Positions 36,450 through 46,596 of a DNA stretch of 64,000 nt are shown piece by piece. This DNA is from Vibrio sp. 10N.261.45.E2 (GTDB taxonomy: Bacteria > Pseudomonadota > Gammaproteobacteria > Enterobacterales > Vibrionaceae). Within the stretch, counting starts at the first letter, position 1; each line of letters starts with the position of its first letter. The notes below the pieces were generated by a model that searched no databases, was not told the origin of the DNA, and saw only the letters and a program-made list of their open reading frames with translations. The stretch spans positions 1 through 64,000 of the forward strand of contig NZ_MCZZ01000109.1 in the NCBI RefSeq assembly GCF_002875705.1. Direction: 5' to 3'. The position numbers and the translations under genes are program-made.

Positions 36450-37411
36450 TGTTTTGGTATACATTAAGACGTATAAACTTATTCGTTATTACCTTAGCGA
36501 TTTTGACGCTAGTTGGCTTTTCTCTGCTGCGCCTCGACCAAACCTCACCTTGGGCAATTCAAGATTTTTGGCCAGGTTGGTTAAGCTACCTCACTGAATT
36601 ATCAACGCTCAACTTTGGTTTAAGTAAGCACGGCGTGCCTATTATCGATGAGCTTGTGATCGTTTTCCCGGCGACATTAGAGCTTTGCTTTTTCGCATTT
36701 GTATTAGCACTTTTGATTGGTATCCCTTTCGGCACCATTGCGGGTATGAGACAGGGTAAATTTGTTGATACCACCATATCGTTTACCTCAATGGCGGGTT
36801 ACTCTGCGCCGATTTTCTGGGTCGCACTACTGATGATCATGGTGTTCTCATTACACTTTGAGATGTTCCCAGTTGGCGGTCGATACGATCTGCTATACGA
36901 GATTGAACATGTAAGTGGCTTTGCAATGATTGATGCCTTCTTTGCGAAAGGCCGCTACCGAGCACATGCACTGCAAAGTGTTATCGAGCATATGGCGTTA
37001 CCTTGTCTTGTTTTAGCGCTGGCTCCAACAACTCAGGTCATCCGATTGATGAGAGCGTCAGTGGCTGAAGTGATGACTCAAAACTACATCCGTGCCGCAC
37101 GAATTAAAGGTCTTTCTACGCGAGAGATCATCACGCAGCATGTGCTAAGAAACGCGATCCCTCCGATTATTCCTAAGGTCGGTGTTCAACTATCGAGTAT
37201 GTTAACGCTTGCAATTATTACTGAGTCGATCTTTAACTGGCCGGGCATTGGCCGCTGGTTGTTGGATGCCTTGTCGAATCAAGACTACGTTTCTATTCAA
37301 GCAGGCGTGATTGTCGTGGCAACCTTAGTTTTGACCGCAAACATTCTGTCCGATCTACTGGGCGCTATGATCAATCCACTGGTAAGGAAGGAATGGTATG
37401 CTAACAAATAA
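36449..37411 (+). CDS. sapB: peptide ABC transporter permease SapB
   Basis: A 320-residue inner-membrane permease of the DppB/OppB type with about six transmembrane segments. The permease loop RAARIKGLSTREIITQHVLRNAIPP is the EAA motif that contacts the ATPase subunits. The ATG at 36449 is chosen; a GTG three bases earlier (36446) is in frame and also possible. The gene overlaps both sapA and sapC, so the cluster is translated as a unit. Confidence 0.9.
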   Translation: MFWYTLRRINLFVITLAILTLVGFSLLRLDQTSPWAIQDFWPGWLSYLTELSTLNFGLSKHGVPIIDELVIVFPATLELCFFAFVLALLIGIPFGTIAGMRQGKFVDTTISFTSMAGYSAPIFWVALLMIMVFSLHFEMFPVGGRYDLLYEIEHVSGFAMIDAFFAKGRYRAHALQSVIEHMALPCLVLALAPTTQVIRLMRASVAEVMTQNYIRAARIKGLSTREIITQHVLRNAIPPIIPKVGVQLSSMLTLAIITESIFNWPGIGRWLLDALSNQDYVSIQAGVIVVATLVLTANILSDLLGAMINPLVRKEWYANK

Positions 37412-38285
37412 CGTCTACCAAGAAGAACAAATTCCAACCCAGTTCGAGCGTTTTTGGCGAAGCTTCCGTAGCAATAATCTGGCGATGTTTGGCCTGTGGT
37501 GTTTGGTTCTTATTATTCTGGTTACTGTCACTTCACCGTGGTTAGCTCCGCATGATGCACAAGAACAAACGGGTCACCTTCTAACCCCTCCCTCTTGGGA
37601 CCCAGCGGGTACGGTTGAATACTTTCTTGGTACTGATGACTTAGGCCGAGACATTCTTTCTCGTCTGATAATCGGCTCTCAACTTACCTTCGGCGCTGCG
37701 GTGGTGATTACCTTTATCGCAGCGGTCATTGGTTGTTTGATTGGTGTACTTGCCGGGATGACTCGTGGATTGCTATCAAGCACGCTAAACCACCTGCTTG
37801 ATACGGTCATGTCGATTCCATCTCTTCTGTTGGCGATTATCTTCGTGGCATTCCTAGGCTTTGGGGAGTTTAATATCTTGCTTGCCCTATGTTTAGCACT
37901 GATTCCGCGCTTTATACGCTCGGTGTACATCGCCGTGCATGCAGAGGTTGAGAAGGACTATATTCTGGCCTCTCGCCTTGATGGTGCGAACGATTTTTAC
38001 CTGCTTTGGAACTCAATTCTTCCAAACATCCTCACTGTGGTCGCACTTGAAGTTACGCTGGCATTGTCAGTCGCAATTCTTGATATCACCGCCTTGGGTT
38101 TCCTAGGGCTTGGCGCTCAAGCACCAAGTACTGAATGGGGCTCAATCTTGGGAGACTCGGTCGAGTTGATTTACCTTGCGCCATGGACAGTTACCCTACC
38201 CGGCTTAGCCATTATGTTTACAGTGATCGTGATTAACCTCGTCGGTGAAGGTGTTCGCCAAGCGCTAAATGCAGGAATCGAATAA
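37398..38285 (+). CDS. sapC: peptide ABC transporter permease SapC
   Basis: A 295-residue DppC/OppC-type inner-membrane permease, the partner of SapB. It has an N-terminal cytoplasmic extension with a first transmembrane segment, then [25 protein letters not shown], which is the conserved periplasmic/entry block, and the EAA loop [21 protein letters not shown]. Start overlaps sapB by 14 bases and the stop overlaps the sapD start by one base. Confidence 0.9.
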   Translation: MLTNNVYQEEQIPTQFERFWRSFRSNNLAMFGLWCLVLIILVTVTSPWLAPHDAQEQTGHLLTPPSWDPAGTVEYFLGTDDLGRDILSRLIIGSQLTFGAAVVITFIAAVIGCLIGVLAGMTRGLLSSTLNHLLDTVMSIPSLLLAIIFVAFLGFGEFNILLALCLALIPRFIRSVYIAVHAEVEKDYILASRLDGANDFYLLWNSILPNILTVVALEVTLALSVAILDITALGFLGLGAQAPSTEWGSILGDSVELIYLAPWTVTLPGLAIMFTVIVINLVGEGVRQALNAGIE

Positions 38286-39286
38286 TGCCGTTACTTGATA
38301 TTCGACATCTAACCATTGAGATTGAGACCCCTCAAGGGATGGTTAAAGCCGTAGATCGAATGAGTATTACCCTCAACGAAGGGGAAATTCGTGGCTTAGT
38401 AGGTGAATCTGGCTCAGGTAAGAGCTTGGTCGCGAAGGCAATCGTCGGAGTCTGTAAAGAAAACTGGAAGGTTTCTGCAGACCGAATGCGCTTAGGTAAT
38501 ATCGACCTACTGCAACTGACGCCTAAAGAAAGACGCCGAGTGATCGCCCGCGATATCGCAATGATTTTCCAAGAACCATCAACGTGTCTTGACCCTTCTG
38601 AAAAAGTAGGCAACCAGCTAATTGAAGCGATCCCTTCTCATGCATTTGAAGGTCGTTGGTGGCAACGATTTAAATGGCGTAAGAAGCAGGCGATCGCGTT
38701 GTTGCACAAAGTAGGCATCAAAGACCACTCTCGCCTAATGGACAGTTACTCTTATGAGCTGACCGATGGTGAGTGTCAAAAAGTGATGATCGCAATGGCC
38801 ATCGCAGCCAAGCCAAAAGTCTTGATTGCCGATGAACCAACCAACGACTTAGATCCTATCACTCAGTCTCAGATCTTGCGTTTATTGAGCCGAATGAATC
38901 AGATCAATAACACGACCATCATTCTGATAGGCCATGATTTAACGACCATCACTCAATGGGCGACTCGCATTACTGTGATGTACTGTGGTCAGTCTGTAGA
39001 ATCTGCGGATACGCAAAAACTGCTGGATGCACCCAAGCACCCGTATACCGTTGCTCTGCTAAAAGCGATGCCGGACTTTAACGACTGGATTCCCCACAAA
39101 GAGAAGCTTCAATCTTTGCCAGGATCAATTCCACCACTGCAGCATCTTCCTATTGGTTGTCGATTAGGGCCTCGCTGCCCATACGCACAAAGGCAGTGTG
39201 TCGAGATCCCACATACTAAACGTATCAAAAACCATAAGTTTAACTGTCACTTCCCTCTGAATATGGAGAAGAAAAAGAAATCATGA
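38285..39286 (+). CDS. sapD: peptide ABC transporter ATPase SapD
   Basis: A 333-residue ATPase with Walker [10 protein letters not shown]-loop in [12 protein letters not shown], Walker [12 protein letters not shown] and switch His in LIGHD. The signature motif reads LTDGECQ rather than LSGGQ, which is a normal feature of SapD. The C-terminal oligopeptide-transporter domain has four Cys ([17 protein letters not shown]...NCHFP), a probable iron-sulfur site. In E. coli SapD also affects Trk potassium uptake. The gene overlaps sapF by four bases. Confidence 0.9.
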   Translation: MPLLDIRHLTIEIETPQGMVKAVDRMSITLNEGEIRGLVGESGSGKSLVAKAIVGVCKENWKVSADRMRLGNIDLLQLTPKERRRVIARDIAMIFQEPSTCLDPSEKVGNQLIEAIPSHAFEGRWWQRFKWRKKQAIALLHKVGIKDHSRLMDSYSYELTDGECQKVMIAMAIAAKPKVLIADEPTNDLDPITQSQILRLLSRMNQINNTTIILIGHDLTTITQWATRITVMYCGQSVESADTQKLLDAPKHPYTVALLKAMPDFNDWIPHKEKLQSLPGSIPPLQHLPIGCRLGPRCPYAQRQCVEIPHTKRIKNHKFNCHFPLNMEKKKKS

Positions 39287-40065
39287 GTGCATTATTAGAA
39301 GTCAGTGATTTGTCTAAAGACTTTACGACTCGCTCTGGTCTTTTCCGTAAAAAGATTCACCAAGCAGTGAAGCCGGTCAGTTTCTCTCTTGAAGCAGGTC
39401 AGACGATTGGTTTTATCGGTCAAAATGGTTCTGGGAAATCGACATTAGCAAGAATGCTCGCAGGCATGGTTGAACCGACTTCGGGCGAGATCCGCGTGAA
39501 TGGCGAAAAGTTGGAGCACAAAGACTACTCGACTCGTTGTAAGCTGATTCGCATGATCTTCCAAGATCCGAATACGTCGCTAAATCCACGTATTCAGATC
39601 GGTCGTATTCTTGAGGGTCCATTAAAGCGAAACACCAACATGCCACCCGAGGCTCGTATGCATCGTGTGAAAGACACACTGTTACGCGTGGGGCTTCTAC
39701 CAGAACATGCTTACTTCTACCCTCAGATGCTTGCTGCAGGCCAGAAACAGAGGGTTTGTTTGGCTCGAGCCTTGATACTTCAGCCATCCATCATTGTCGC
39801 TGATGAAGCGTTGAATGGTTTGGATATGGCAATGCGCTCGCAAATCATTAACTTGTTCTTAGAGCTGCAAGAAGAGATGGGCGTGTCGTTCGTTTATGTA
39901 TCTCAACACCTTGGTATTGTTAAACACATTACCGACAAGATCATTGTTATGCACGAAGGTAATGTGGTTGAGAGTGGGGAAACAGATCAAGTGTTGACCA
40001 ATCCAACCCACCAAATCACCCAAAGATTGGTTGAGAGCCATTTCTCCAAAGCGCCGAACCACTAA
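39283..40065 (+). CDS. sapF: peptide ABC transporter ATPase SapF
   Basis: A 260-residue ATPase and the last gene of sapABCDF. Walker A is GQNGSGKS, the signature reads LAAGQKQR, Walker B is [12 protein letters not shown] and the switch region is [11 protein letters not shown]. Gln for the usual His (SQH) and Ala for Pro (DEAL) are features also found in E. coli SapF. It pairs with SapD. A DUF2927 protein gene follows 36 bases later and may be in the same transcript. Confidence 0.9.
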   Translation: MSALLEVSDLSKDFTTRSGLFRKKIHQAVKPVSFSLEAGQTIGFIGQNGSGKSTLARMLAGMVEPTSGEIRVNGEKLEHKDYSTRCKLIRMIFQDPNTSLNPRIQIGRILEGPLKRNTNMPPEARMHRVKDTLLRVGLLPEHAYFYPQMLAAGQKQRVCLARALILQPSIIVADEALNGLDMAMRSQIINLFLELQEEMGVSFVYVSQHLGIVKHITDKIIVMHEGNVVESGETDQVLTNPTHQITQRLVESHFSKAPNH

Positions 40066-40101
40066 TCTGAAATAACGCAGATCCAACAGAGGGGAAAAAG
40101 T

Positions 40102-40881
40102 ATGTTACGAACAGCTTCAATGCTTCCCCTCTTGTTGGCACTATTTTCCTTTAACGTTTCAAGCACACCGCTCACCTGGCTAGATAGAAGCTTCGTCGAA
40201 ACTGCCTTTTACAACGTCGCGCTTCAACACGAATACTCCCAAGGCAACAAACCGCTCGCCAAATGGAAACAACCAATCAAGATTTGGATCGAGCATCGAG
40301 TGGGTGACGAGGAACTGCATCAAGAACTCACAGAACTTCATATCCAACATTTAGCCGAAGTTACCCAACACCCCATAACAATCGTCAGTAAAGAGTCCGA
40401 AGCGAACGTAAAATGGATATACACAAGGCAAAGTCAGTGGATATCTGAGGCGAAATCTGTGCTCAAACTCAAATCAACTCAGCATTTAAATAACGCTATC
40501 TGCACAGCAAGTTATCGAACCAATTCTAAAGGTGAGATTGTTTACGCTGGAATTGTAATTCCCGTTGATCAGGCAAGGTCACGAGGCAAGCTAGTCGCAT
40601 GTATCGTAGAAGAGATCACACAAGTTCTAGGCCTGCCGAATGATTCAGATAAAGCCTACCCTTCTATTTTCAATGATCACACGCCAGAAGACTTATTATC
40701 CCCCTTAGATGTGGTGCTACTGCAACTACTGTATGAACCCGAATTGAAAGCTGGAATGGCAAAATCTGAAGTAAAACCTATCGTTCGGAAGATACTCAAG
40801 AGGTACAGCAAAACAGGTGTGCTTCAACAAGCTTCTAAAGCCGCACAACAAGCGCCGTTGTATCAGTTGATTGGGTATTGA
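40102..40881 (+). CDS. DUF2927 family exported protein
   Basis: A 259-residue protein with a Sec signal peptide (MLRTASMLPLLLALFSFNVSSTPL). The mature part matches DUF2927 with an early FVETAFYNVALQHEYSQGN, a middle strand region and a late VACIVEEITQVLGLPNDSD followed by FNDHTPEDLLSPLDVVLLQLLYEP. The CIVEEITQ helix resembles the metal helix of some zincin peptidases but lacks the HExxH histidines. The function is unknown. It sits 36 bases after sapF, so it may be cotranscribed with the peptide-resistance transporter. Confidence 0.75.
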   Translation: MLRTASMLPLLLALFSFNVSSTPLTWLDRSFVETAFYNVALQHEYSQGNKPLAKWKQPIKIWIEHRVGDEELHQELTELHIQHLAEVTQHPITIVSKESEANVKWIYTRQSQWISEAKSVLKLKSTQHLNNAICTASYRTNSKGEIVYAGIVIPVDQARSRGKLVACIVEEITQVLGLPNDSDKAYPSIFNDHTPEDLLSPLDVVLLQLLYEPELKAGMAKSEVKPIVRKILKRYSKTGVLQQASKAAQQAPLYQLIGY

Positions 40882-40978
40882 AGAAAATACGTTGAAACAG
40901 CTTAGTTGGGATAATTGAATGATAGCGCTGCCTAAGAAAGGCAACGCTGACTTACGATGTCACTGTATAACGAAAGAA

Positions 40979-41368
40979 CTAGCGCTTAGCAGCCTGCTTT
41001 TTCAATTCGAAGTCGAACTCATCCGGGAACAAAATAACGCCTTCTTCTTGTTCGTTTGGGAATACCACAACAGCAAGCTCGTCGTCTTCTAGACCGTTCG
41101 TCCAGCGACTGTGCCATTTGTTTAATGAGATAGACTCAGCCTTACACTCAGACCAATCGCCCGTTGCCCATGATTCTGCGAACTCTTGATTTGGCCATAC
41201 TGGAACACAGTCTTCATCTTCCGTATTCAGCATCACACAACCGTGTTCATCGGTTAAGATCCATACTTCACGGTTTGCTACGATTTCTTTCACACAGTAT
41301 TTCAGGCGTTGCTCACCCGTATACTTATTGATTTCAGCGATTTTTTTATCGTCTAGCTGTGTAGTCAT
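40979..41368 (-). CDS. DUF2750 family protein
   Basis: A 129-residue soluble acidic protein of the DUF2750 type. It shows an N-terminal helix ending RLKYCVKEIVANREVWIL, a central VPVWPNQEFAESWATGDW block and a late FPNEQEEGVILFPDEFDFEL. The repeated WPN/FPN and FPDEF segments are typical. It has no signal peptide or membrane segment. Function is unknown. It is monocistronic and convergent with the DUF2927 gene. Confidence 0.75.
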   Translation of the reverse strand: MTTQLDDKKIAEINKYTGEQRLKYCVKEIVANREVWILTDEHGCVMLNTEDEDCVPVWPNQEFAESWATGDWSECKAESISLNKWHSRWTNGLEDDELAVVVFPNEQEEGVILFPDEFDFELKKQAAKR

Positions 41369-41473
41369 CTTAATTTCCTACTTTAGTCAGTAACTTTGTT
41401 CTTAAAGCTATTCTATGCCGAGTGCTTTTAACTTCAAACATTATCGATGAAGAAAAAAATCTACTTCAAAGAA

Positions 41474-41505
41474 AAACGCCTGCTAAATAAGCAGGCGTTT
41501 ATTAT
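41474..41505. terminator. intrinsic terminator after ppaC
   Basis: Arms AAACGCCTGC / GCAGGCGTTT with a 7-base loop; on the minus strand followed by T-rich sequence. It lies about 20 bases after the ppaC stop. Confidence 0.85.
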
Positions 41506-41518
41506 TTAAGTGACTTGA

Positions 41519-42424
41519 TTAAACAAGCTCACCTTGTAGCCAAGGCCAGCCTTGCTTCTTACGGCTTAGTGTATTTTCCATCATCAATACGCCGTCTTTC
41601 TCGTGCTTAACCAATTTCTCAGCCCACTCACCTTTGTAAAGAAGGCGAGTTTGCGCAGTAGTGATGTCAGTTAGCATTACCGCAGCAAATGCTAGACCGT
41701 CTTTCTCACAACGCTCTTCAAGATCAGCTTCTAAAGCTTCGATCATGCCGTCTACTTGCTCAAGAGTCGCAAGTTCAACTTGACCAACAACAACATCACG
41801 ACCGTTGAATGGGTAGCCTTTAAGGTCTTTTTCTACTAGCTGTGCAGCAGATAGGCCTTCGATGTTTGTTTTAGCAATTAGAAGTGCTTTGATAAATGCA
41901 TCAACGTCTTCTACGCCAGCAATTTCAGCAAGCTCAGCAACGGCGTCTTTGTCTTTTTGAGTACATGTTGGAGAAGCGAAACCAACTGTGTCTGAAAGAA
42001 TTGCAGACATCATTAGTTTAGCGATTTGTTGAGAGATAGCGTGACCTTCAATCTTGAACATGTTGAAAAGTACAGTGTTTGTACAACCAACAGGCCAGAT
42101 CCAAGCTTCCATTGGGTTTACTGTCATCACGTCGCCTAGACGGTGGTGATCAACAATACCTACGATCTCTGCTTCAGCAACATCATCTGGTGCTTGTGCT
42201 AGATCTGAGTAGTCTACTAGCCAGATTTTCTCACCAGCAACAGAAGTACGAAGTTCTGGCATTTCAGCACCAGCAACTTCAAGAATATGTTGAGTTTCGC
42301 GGTTGATCTCGCCTTGGCGAATTGGTGTCGCTTCCTCGCCACGAGCTTTAAGAAGCTCAGTTGCAACTAACGCACTACAAATACTGTCACTATCAGGGTT
42401 TTTGTGACCAACAACTAAAATCAT
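41519..42424 (-). CDS. ppaC: manganese-dependent inorganic pyrophosphatase (family II)
   Basis: A 301-residue cytoplasmic enzyme of the DHH family that hydrolyses pyrophosphate using Mn2+ (or Co2+). Metal ligands are visible in VVGHKNPDSDSICSA (His8, Asp12, Asp14), in LVDYSD, and in the DHH motif VDHHRLGD. The C-terminal DHHA2 domain ends LSRKKQGWPWLQGE with the RK substrate-binding residues. Length is normal. It is divergent from a putative metal transporter with a Fur palindrome between them. Confidence 0.93.
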   Translation of the reverse strand: MILVVGHKNPDSDSICSALVATELLKARGEEATPIRQGEINRETQHILEVAGAEMPELRTSVAGEKIWLVDYSDLAQAPDDVAEAEIVGIVDHHRLGDVMTVNPMEAWIWPVGCTNTVLFNMFKIEGHAISQQIAKLMMSAILSDTVGFASPTCTQKDKDAVAELAEIAGVEDVDAFIKALLIAKTNIEGLSAAQLVEKDLKGYPFNGRDVVVGQVELATLEQVDGMIEALEADLEERCEKDGLAFAAVMLTDITTAQTRLLYKGEWAEKLVKHEKDGVLMMENTLSRKKQGWPWLQGELV

Positions 42425-42567
42425 GTTTCTTCCTATTACACTAACAATTACGACTCTACCTTTAGAGCCTCTCTTTATTAGCCATACTTTACCTCATTTT
42501 TTTAGATTGGTCATGTTTCGTGGGTTTAGCCAATAGTAACAATAGGTAAAAAAACAACAAATGCAAT

Positions 42568-42582
42568 TGATAATTATTATCA
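42568..42582. promoter_or_regulatory. perfect 7-1-7 Fur box
   Basis: TGATAAT-T-ATTATCA is an exact match to the Fur consensus TGATAATnATTATCA. It lies 44 bases before the putative heavy-metal transporter gene and about 144 bases before ppaC on the other strand. Confidence 0.85.
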
Positions 42583-42625
42583 TTCGTATATATTTATCTT
42601 AAGCCACTAATTTTGAGTAACACCT

Positions 42626-43840
42626 ATGGATCGATTAATCTCTTTTTTGCCAAGCAGTAGCGCTGCGAAAACAACTCAGTTCTCACTCTCTTTTAAGCGA
42701 CTGCTATTACCTATCTCACTTGCAGCTTTGGTTGCTGCGCCTGCTACGCGAGAGCTTACGGTTACGACCTTGTCAGACGCATTCTGGGCCGTGTCTTGTT
42801 ATGTCGCTTTAACCTTAGCGGTCTATCACTGGCTCAGCCTGTACATCAATAAAGACAACGTGTTCAGCAAACTTGTTCACCAATCTCGTTCTAACCAAGT
42901 CGTATTTGCAGCCCTGATGGGCGCACTTCCAGGTTGTGGTGGGGCCATCGTTGTCACTACACAATTCATCTCAGGTAAGCTCGGATTTGGCGCGGTTGTT
43001 GCGGTGCTCGTCTCAACCATGGGCGATGCTGCCTTCTTACTCATTGCAAGCGAACCTAAAACAGGTTTAGCCATGATGGCGATGGGCGTGATTGTGGGTA
43101 CGGCATCAGGTCGGATTATTAACTTGTTTCACGCAGACGATTTCTTACGCCCAAAACAAGTAGAGGATAACGAACCTGTTAGAAGCTGTTCATCGCAATC
43201 ACAAGACAAAGAGGCGGTTTCTAAAAAAGCGATCAATCTACAAGGCTACTTGTGGTCGGTGTTGATTGTTCCGGGTGCGGCGGTTGCTCTACTCGGCTCT
43301 TTTCAAGTCGATGTAAACGAGCTGCTGTCATTACCTGAGATGTCGATGGAATGGATTGGTGCTATCTTGTTGATTAGCTCAATGTTTTTATGGGGACTAA
43401 CCCGAGAGATTAAAGACTATAAATCAGCAGTTAGTGAGGATGAGAAATGTCTAGGCTCACACCCACTACAGAAAACAGCTCAAGATACTAACTTCGTAAC
43501 TGCATGGGTTGTGGTTGCCTTTCTCTTCTTTGAATTTGGCGCTGTGATAGCAAATGTTGATTTTGCGGCGCTATTCTCAAGCTGGGGCATTATGCTCCCC
43601 TTGGCTGGTGTCCTGATGGGTTTGTTACCGGGCTGTGGACCACAACTGTTGGTCACGAGCCTTTACCTTTCAGGTGCGCTTCCACTTTCGGCTCAGGTTG
43701 GTAATGCGATTTCAAATGATGGTGACGCGCTTTTCCCTGCGATTGCAATGGCACCAAAAGCAGCGCTTGTCGCAACCTTATACTCAAGTGTACCCGCTTT
43801 GATTTGTGCTTATGGATATTGGTTTATGTTCGAGATTTAA
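42626..43840 (+). CDS. putative 10-TM heavy-metal (manganese?) transporter, ArsP_2/DUF2899-like
   Basis: A 404-residue inner-membrane protein with about ten hydrophobic segments and an internal duplication. Each half has a Pro-Gly-Cys-Gly motif (GALPGCGGAIVVTTQFISGKL near residue 99 and GLLPGCGPQLLVTSLYLSGAL near 332) followed by a GDAxF motif (STMGDAAFL and ISNDGDALFP). These repeats are typical of the putative heavy-metal exporter family PF11449, often annotated as a manganese transporter. A central hydrophilic, Cys-containing loop joins the halves. A perfect Fur box precedes the gene. Substrate and direction of transport are not established. Confidence 0.72.
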   Translation: MDRLISFLPSSSAAKTTQFSLSFKRLLLPISLAALVAAPATRELTVTTLSDAFWAVSCYVALTLAVYHWLSLYINKDNVFSKLVHQSRSNQVVFAALMGALPGCGGAIVVTTQFISGKLGFGAVVAVLVSTMGDAAFLLIASEPKTGLAMMAMGVIVGTASGRIINLFHADDFLRPKQVEDNEPVRSCSSQSQDKEAVSKKAINLQGYLWSVLIVPGAAVALLGSFQVDVNELLSLPEMSMEWIGAILLISSMFLWGLTREIKDYKSAVSEDEKCLGSHPLQKTAQDTNFVTAWVVVAFLFFEFGAVIANVDFAALFSSWGIMLPLAGVLMGLLPGCGPQLLVTSLYLSGALPLSAQVGNAISNDGDALFPAIAMAPKAALVATLYSSVPALICAYGYWFMFEI

Positions 43841-43866
43841 ATCTCACAACTCGATAGGTCTCTATT

Positions 43867-43894
43867 AGGTCGCTACTTTATATCGACCTTTTTG
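43867..43894 (+). terminator. intrinsic terminator after the metal transporter gene
   Basis: Arms AGGTCG / CGACCT with an 11-base loop followed by a T-run. Confidence 0.7.
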
Positions 43895-44041
43895 CTTTCT
43901 GATACTTTGTCACGCTGATCAGTACTTGCTACCGTTCTTATTTGTACTCACATTCTAACCCCTCTCCCGCTATCAATACGCTTCCAGACGCTCTACATAT
44001 GTGGTTTACCATAAATATGAAGACTGATAACTAAAATACAA

Positions 44042-44077
44042 AAAGCCCCTGTAAGAGTACTTACAGGGGCTTTAATT
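44042..44077 (-). terminator. intrinsic terminator of torECA
   Basis: Perfect arms AAAGCCCCTGTAAG / CTTACAGGGGCTTT with loop AGTA, 33 bases beyond the torA stop and T-rich on the minus strand. Confidence 0.9.
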
Positions 44078-44109
44078 CAAGCTCTAATCTTTGCTTTTAA
44101 GCGAGATGC

Positions 44110-46572
44110 TTAAGAAACTTCGATTGGACCACCGAATGAAGTTACTGGAGGCAGTTTGCCTTGGAACTTCTCGAAGTCTACCAAACATGTGTTTGCTGAC
44201 GTCGCTTGAGCTAGTTCAGAAGTACCGATGTCTTGTGTCAGTGTGTTTGGATCGCCGTATGTATCTAGCGCGCCTACTTTCTCGTTGATCGGACCGTACC
44301 AAGCACCTTCTTCGATACGTACAACACCAGGAGCGTAGCTATCCATTAGAACAGCACCTGCTAGTAGTTGACCACGGTCGTTGAACACACGTACTACGTC
44401 ACCGTCTTTGATGCCTTTCTTCTTAGCATCAGCTGGGTTGATGTAGATTGGCTCACGGCCTTGTACCGCGTAAGTCGCACGCCACTCTTCAGATTCACAC
44501 ATCTGAGAGTGAAGACGCTTGTCTGGGTGACAAGATTGTAGCCAGTACGGGTGTTTGTCAGAGCCTGGACCACCGTGTGAACGTTCAGATTTCTCGAACC
44601 ACATTGGGTGTTCTTGACAGTGCTCGTAGCCCATGTTGCCAACAGTACGGCTTGTGATTTCGATGAAACCAGAAGGCGTACCTAGTGCATTGATCTCTGG
44701 ATCTTCACGGAATGAAGCGTGACGAGTCCAAGGCTTACCTTTACCGAAGTCTAGGAAACCTTTCTCCCAGAACTCAGCGAACTCAGGCATTTCGAAGCTA
44801 CCTTCGTTTGCAGCACGACACTCTTCGTACAGAGATTTAACCCACTGCATTTCGTCCATACCACGCGTGTAATCGTCGTAACGACCCCAACGCTTAGTTA
44901 GACTAGACATGATCTCGAAGTCAGTCTTAGACTGGAACAGAGGATCCACTAGTTTGTGCATCGCGATCAAACCACGGCCTGAATATGCGCCGTAGCCATC
45001 AATATCGTTACGTTCCCACTGAGTACATGCTGGAAGCACGATATCAGAGTGACGACAAGTTGCAGTCCAAGCAAAATCAACAGCGACTACAGTTTGTAGG
45101 CTCTTGAATGCTTTACGCATCTTGTTGCGATCTTGGTGGTGGTGCCACGGGTTGTTACCACTGAATACCATCATCTTGATATCAGGTAGTGTTACCGTTG
45201 AACCGTTCGCTTTGATCTTCTTACCAGGCTCTAGCAAGCTATCAACCCAACGAGCAACTGGGATTACGCGGCTGTAACCGTTGTAATCTGTGTTCGTGTA
45301 CTTAGGTGATTGACCTTGATCGATGTTCAGCGGGAAAGAGCCCGGAGCAGCGAAGCCAGTTGAAGATACACCGATACCAGAGTAGTGGTGACCGTAAGAG
45401 ATACCACCGCCAGGTAGACCAATTTGGCCAACCATTGCTGCGATAACTGCACACATCCAGTACGGTTGCTCACCGTGTTGTTGACGTTGGATACTCCAAC
45501 CCACAAGGATCTGTGTACGACCGTTAACCAGCATCTTAGCGAAGTCACGGATAGAGTCCGCGCTCGCACCACAGATAGCTGAAGCCCACTCAGGTGTCTT
45601 CTCAACTTTATCTTTCGTTTCACCTTGAACGTACTTGATAAAGTCTTCAAAACCTAGACAGTAAGTTTCGATGAACTTCTTGTCGTATAGGTCTTCGTTG
45701 TAAAGAACGTGAGCAACACCTAGCATGAACGCCACATCAGTTTGTGGGTTGATGTACATTTGCTCGTTTTCTAGGTAACGGCCTGTTTTGTTTTTAACAG
45801 GGTCAACAGAAACAACGTTGATCTCTTTCTTAGCAACTTTTTCTTTCAGCTGTTCTAAGTATGCGAATGACTCGTGAGTCTCACATGTCCAACCTACTTG
45901 AAGGTTCTTAACTGGATCGTTACCCCAAAGAACAATGTTGTCACTGTTTTCTAGGATAAGTTCCCAAGATGTACCTTGTGCGTAAACTTCAGTAGAACCT
46001 AGTACGTAAGGCATGATCGTTTGACCAGCACCTGTCGAGTAGTCACCGATTTTCTTCACAGAGTAACCGTGAAGCGCCATTGCACGTTGCATGTGGTTCG
46101 TACAGCTGTGGAACTGACCTGTTTGTCTCCAACCAGTTTGACCTGTGTGAAGCGCCCATGGACCGTAATCTTTCTGTACGCGCTCTAGTTCGCGGTAAAC
46201 AAGGTCTAGTGCCTCATCCCAAGTCACACGAATAAAGCGGTTGTTACCACGCGTGTCTGCGCTGTACTTGTGCTTCTTCAACCAATCTAAGCGAACCATT
46301 GGGTAACGCACACGTGATGGGCTGTAGATAATACCTTTGATACCTTTCAGCATCTCTGTTGGGTGCTGATCGATTTCTAGAGGTTTAATTTCTTGTACTT
46401 TACCCGCGTAAACGCGAGCTCGGAATGCACCCCAGTGAGAACCAGAGACTTTCCACGCACCGTCTGTTTCTGCAGCAGACGCTGATGCCGACGCCAATAA
46501 GCTTGGACCGATAACCGATGCCGCACTTGTAGTAGCGACACCTTTCAGAAAACTTCTTCTTGTAATTGCCAT
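44110..46572 (-). CDS. torA: trimethylamine-N-oxide reductase TorA
   Basis: An 820-residue periplasmic molybdoenzyme. A twin-arginine signal (RRSFLK, residues 5-10) with a hydrophobic, Ala/Ser-rich tail is followed by the DMSO-reductase-type fold. The Mo-ligand serine is Ser179 in GDYSTGA, and [12 protein letters not shown] and [15 protein letters not shown] are family marks. It reduces TMAO to trimethylamine, fed by TorC. It is the last gene of torECA, 24 bases after torC, and is paralogous to torZ at 1363-3810. No torD is present in the window. Confidence 0.9.
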   Translation of the reverse strand: MAITRRSFLKGVATTSAASVIGPSLLASASASAAETDGAWKVSGSHWGAFRARVYAGKVQEIKPLEIDQHPTEMLKGIKGIIYSPSRVRYPMVRLDWLKKHKYSADTRGNNRFIRVTWDEALDLVYRELERVQKDYGPWALHTGQTGWRQTGQFHSCTNHMQRAMALHGYSVKKIGDYSTGAGQTIMPYVLGSTEVYAQGTSWELILENSDNIVLWGNDPVKNLQVGWTCETHESFAYLEQLKEKVAKKEINVVSVDPVKNKTGRYLENEQMYINPQTDVAFMLGVAHVLYNEDLYDKKFIETYCLGFEDFIKYVQGETKDKVEKTPEWASAICGASADSIRDFAKMLVNGRTQILVGWSIQRQQHGEQPYWMCAVIAAMVGQIGLPGGGISYGHHYSGIGVSSTGFAAPGSFPLNIDQGQSPKYTNTDYNGYSRVIPVARWVDSLLEPGKKIKANGSTVTLPDIKMMVFSGNNPWHHHQDRNKMRKAFKSLQTVVAVDFAWTATCRHSDIVLPACTQWERNDIDGYGAYSGRGLIAMHKLVDPLFQSKTDFEIMSSLTKRWGRYDDYTRGMDEMQWVKSLYEECRAANEGSFEMPEFAEFWEKGFLDFGKGKPWTRHASFREDPEINALGTPSGFIEITSRTVGNMGYEHCQEHPMWFEKSERSHGGPGSDKHPYWLQSCHPDKRLHSQMCESEEWRATYAVQGREPIYINPADAKKKGIKDGDVVRVFNDRGQLLAGAVLMDSYAPGVVRIEEGAWYGPINEKVGALDTYGDPNTLTQDIGTSELAQATSANTCLVDFEKFQGKLPPVTSFGGPIEVS

Positions 46573-46596
46573 TGTGTTACTCCAATTGACGTCTTA

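Noticed and set aside
42626-43840. Arsenic permease (ArsP) assignment
   Set aside because: The duplicated PGCG and GDAxF motifs fit the broader putative heavy-metal family better, no ars genes are nearby, and the upstream site is a Fur box, not ArsR-like.
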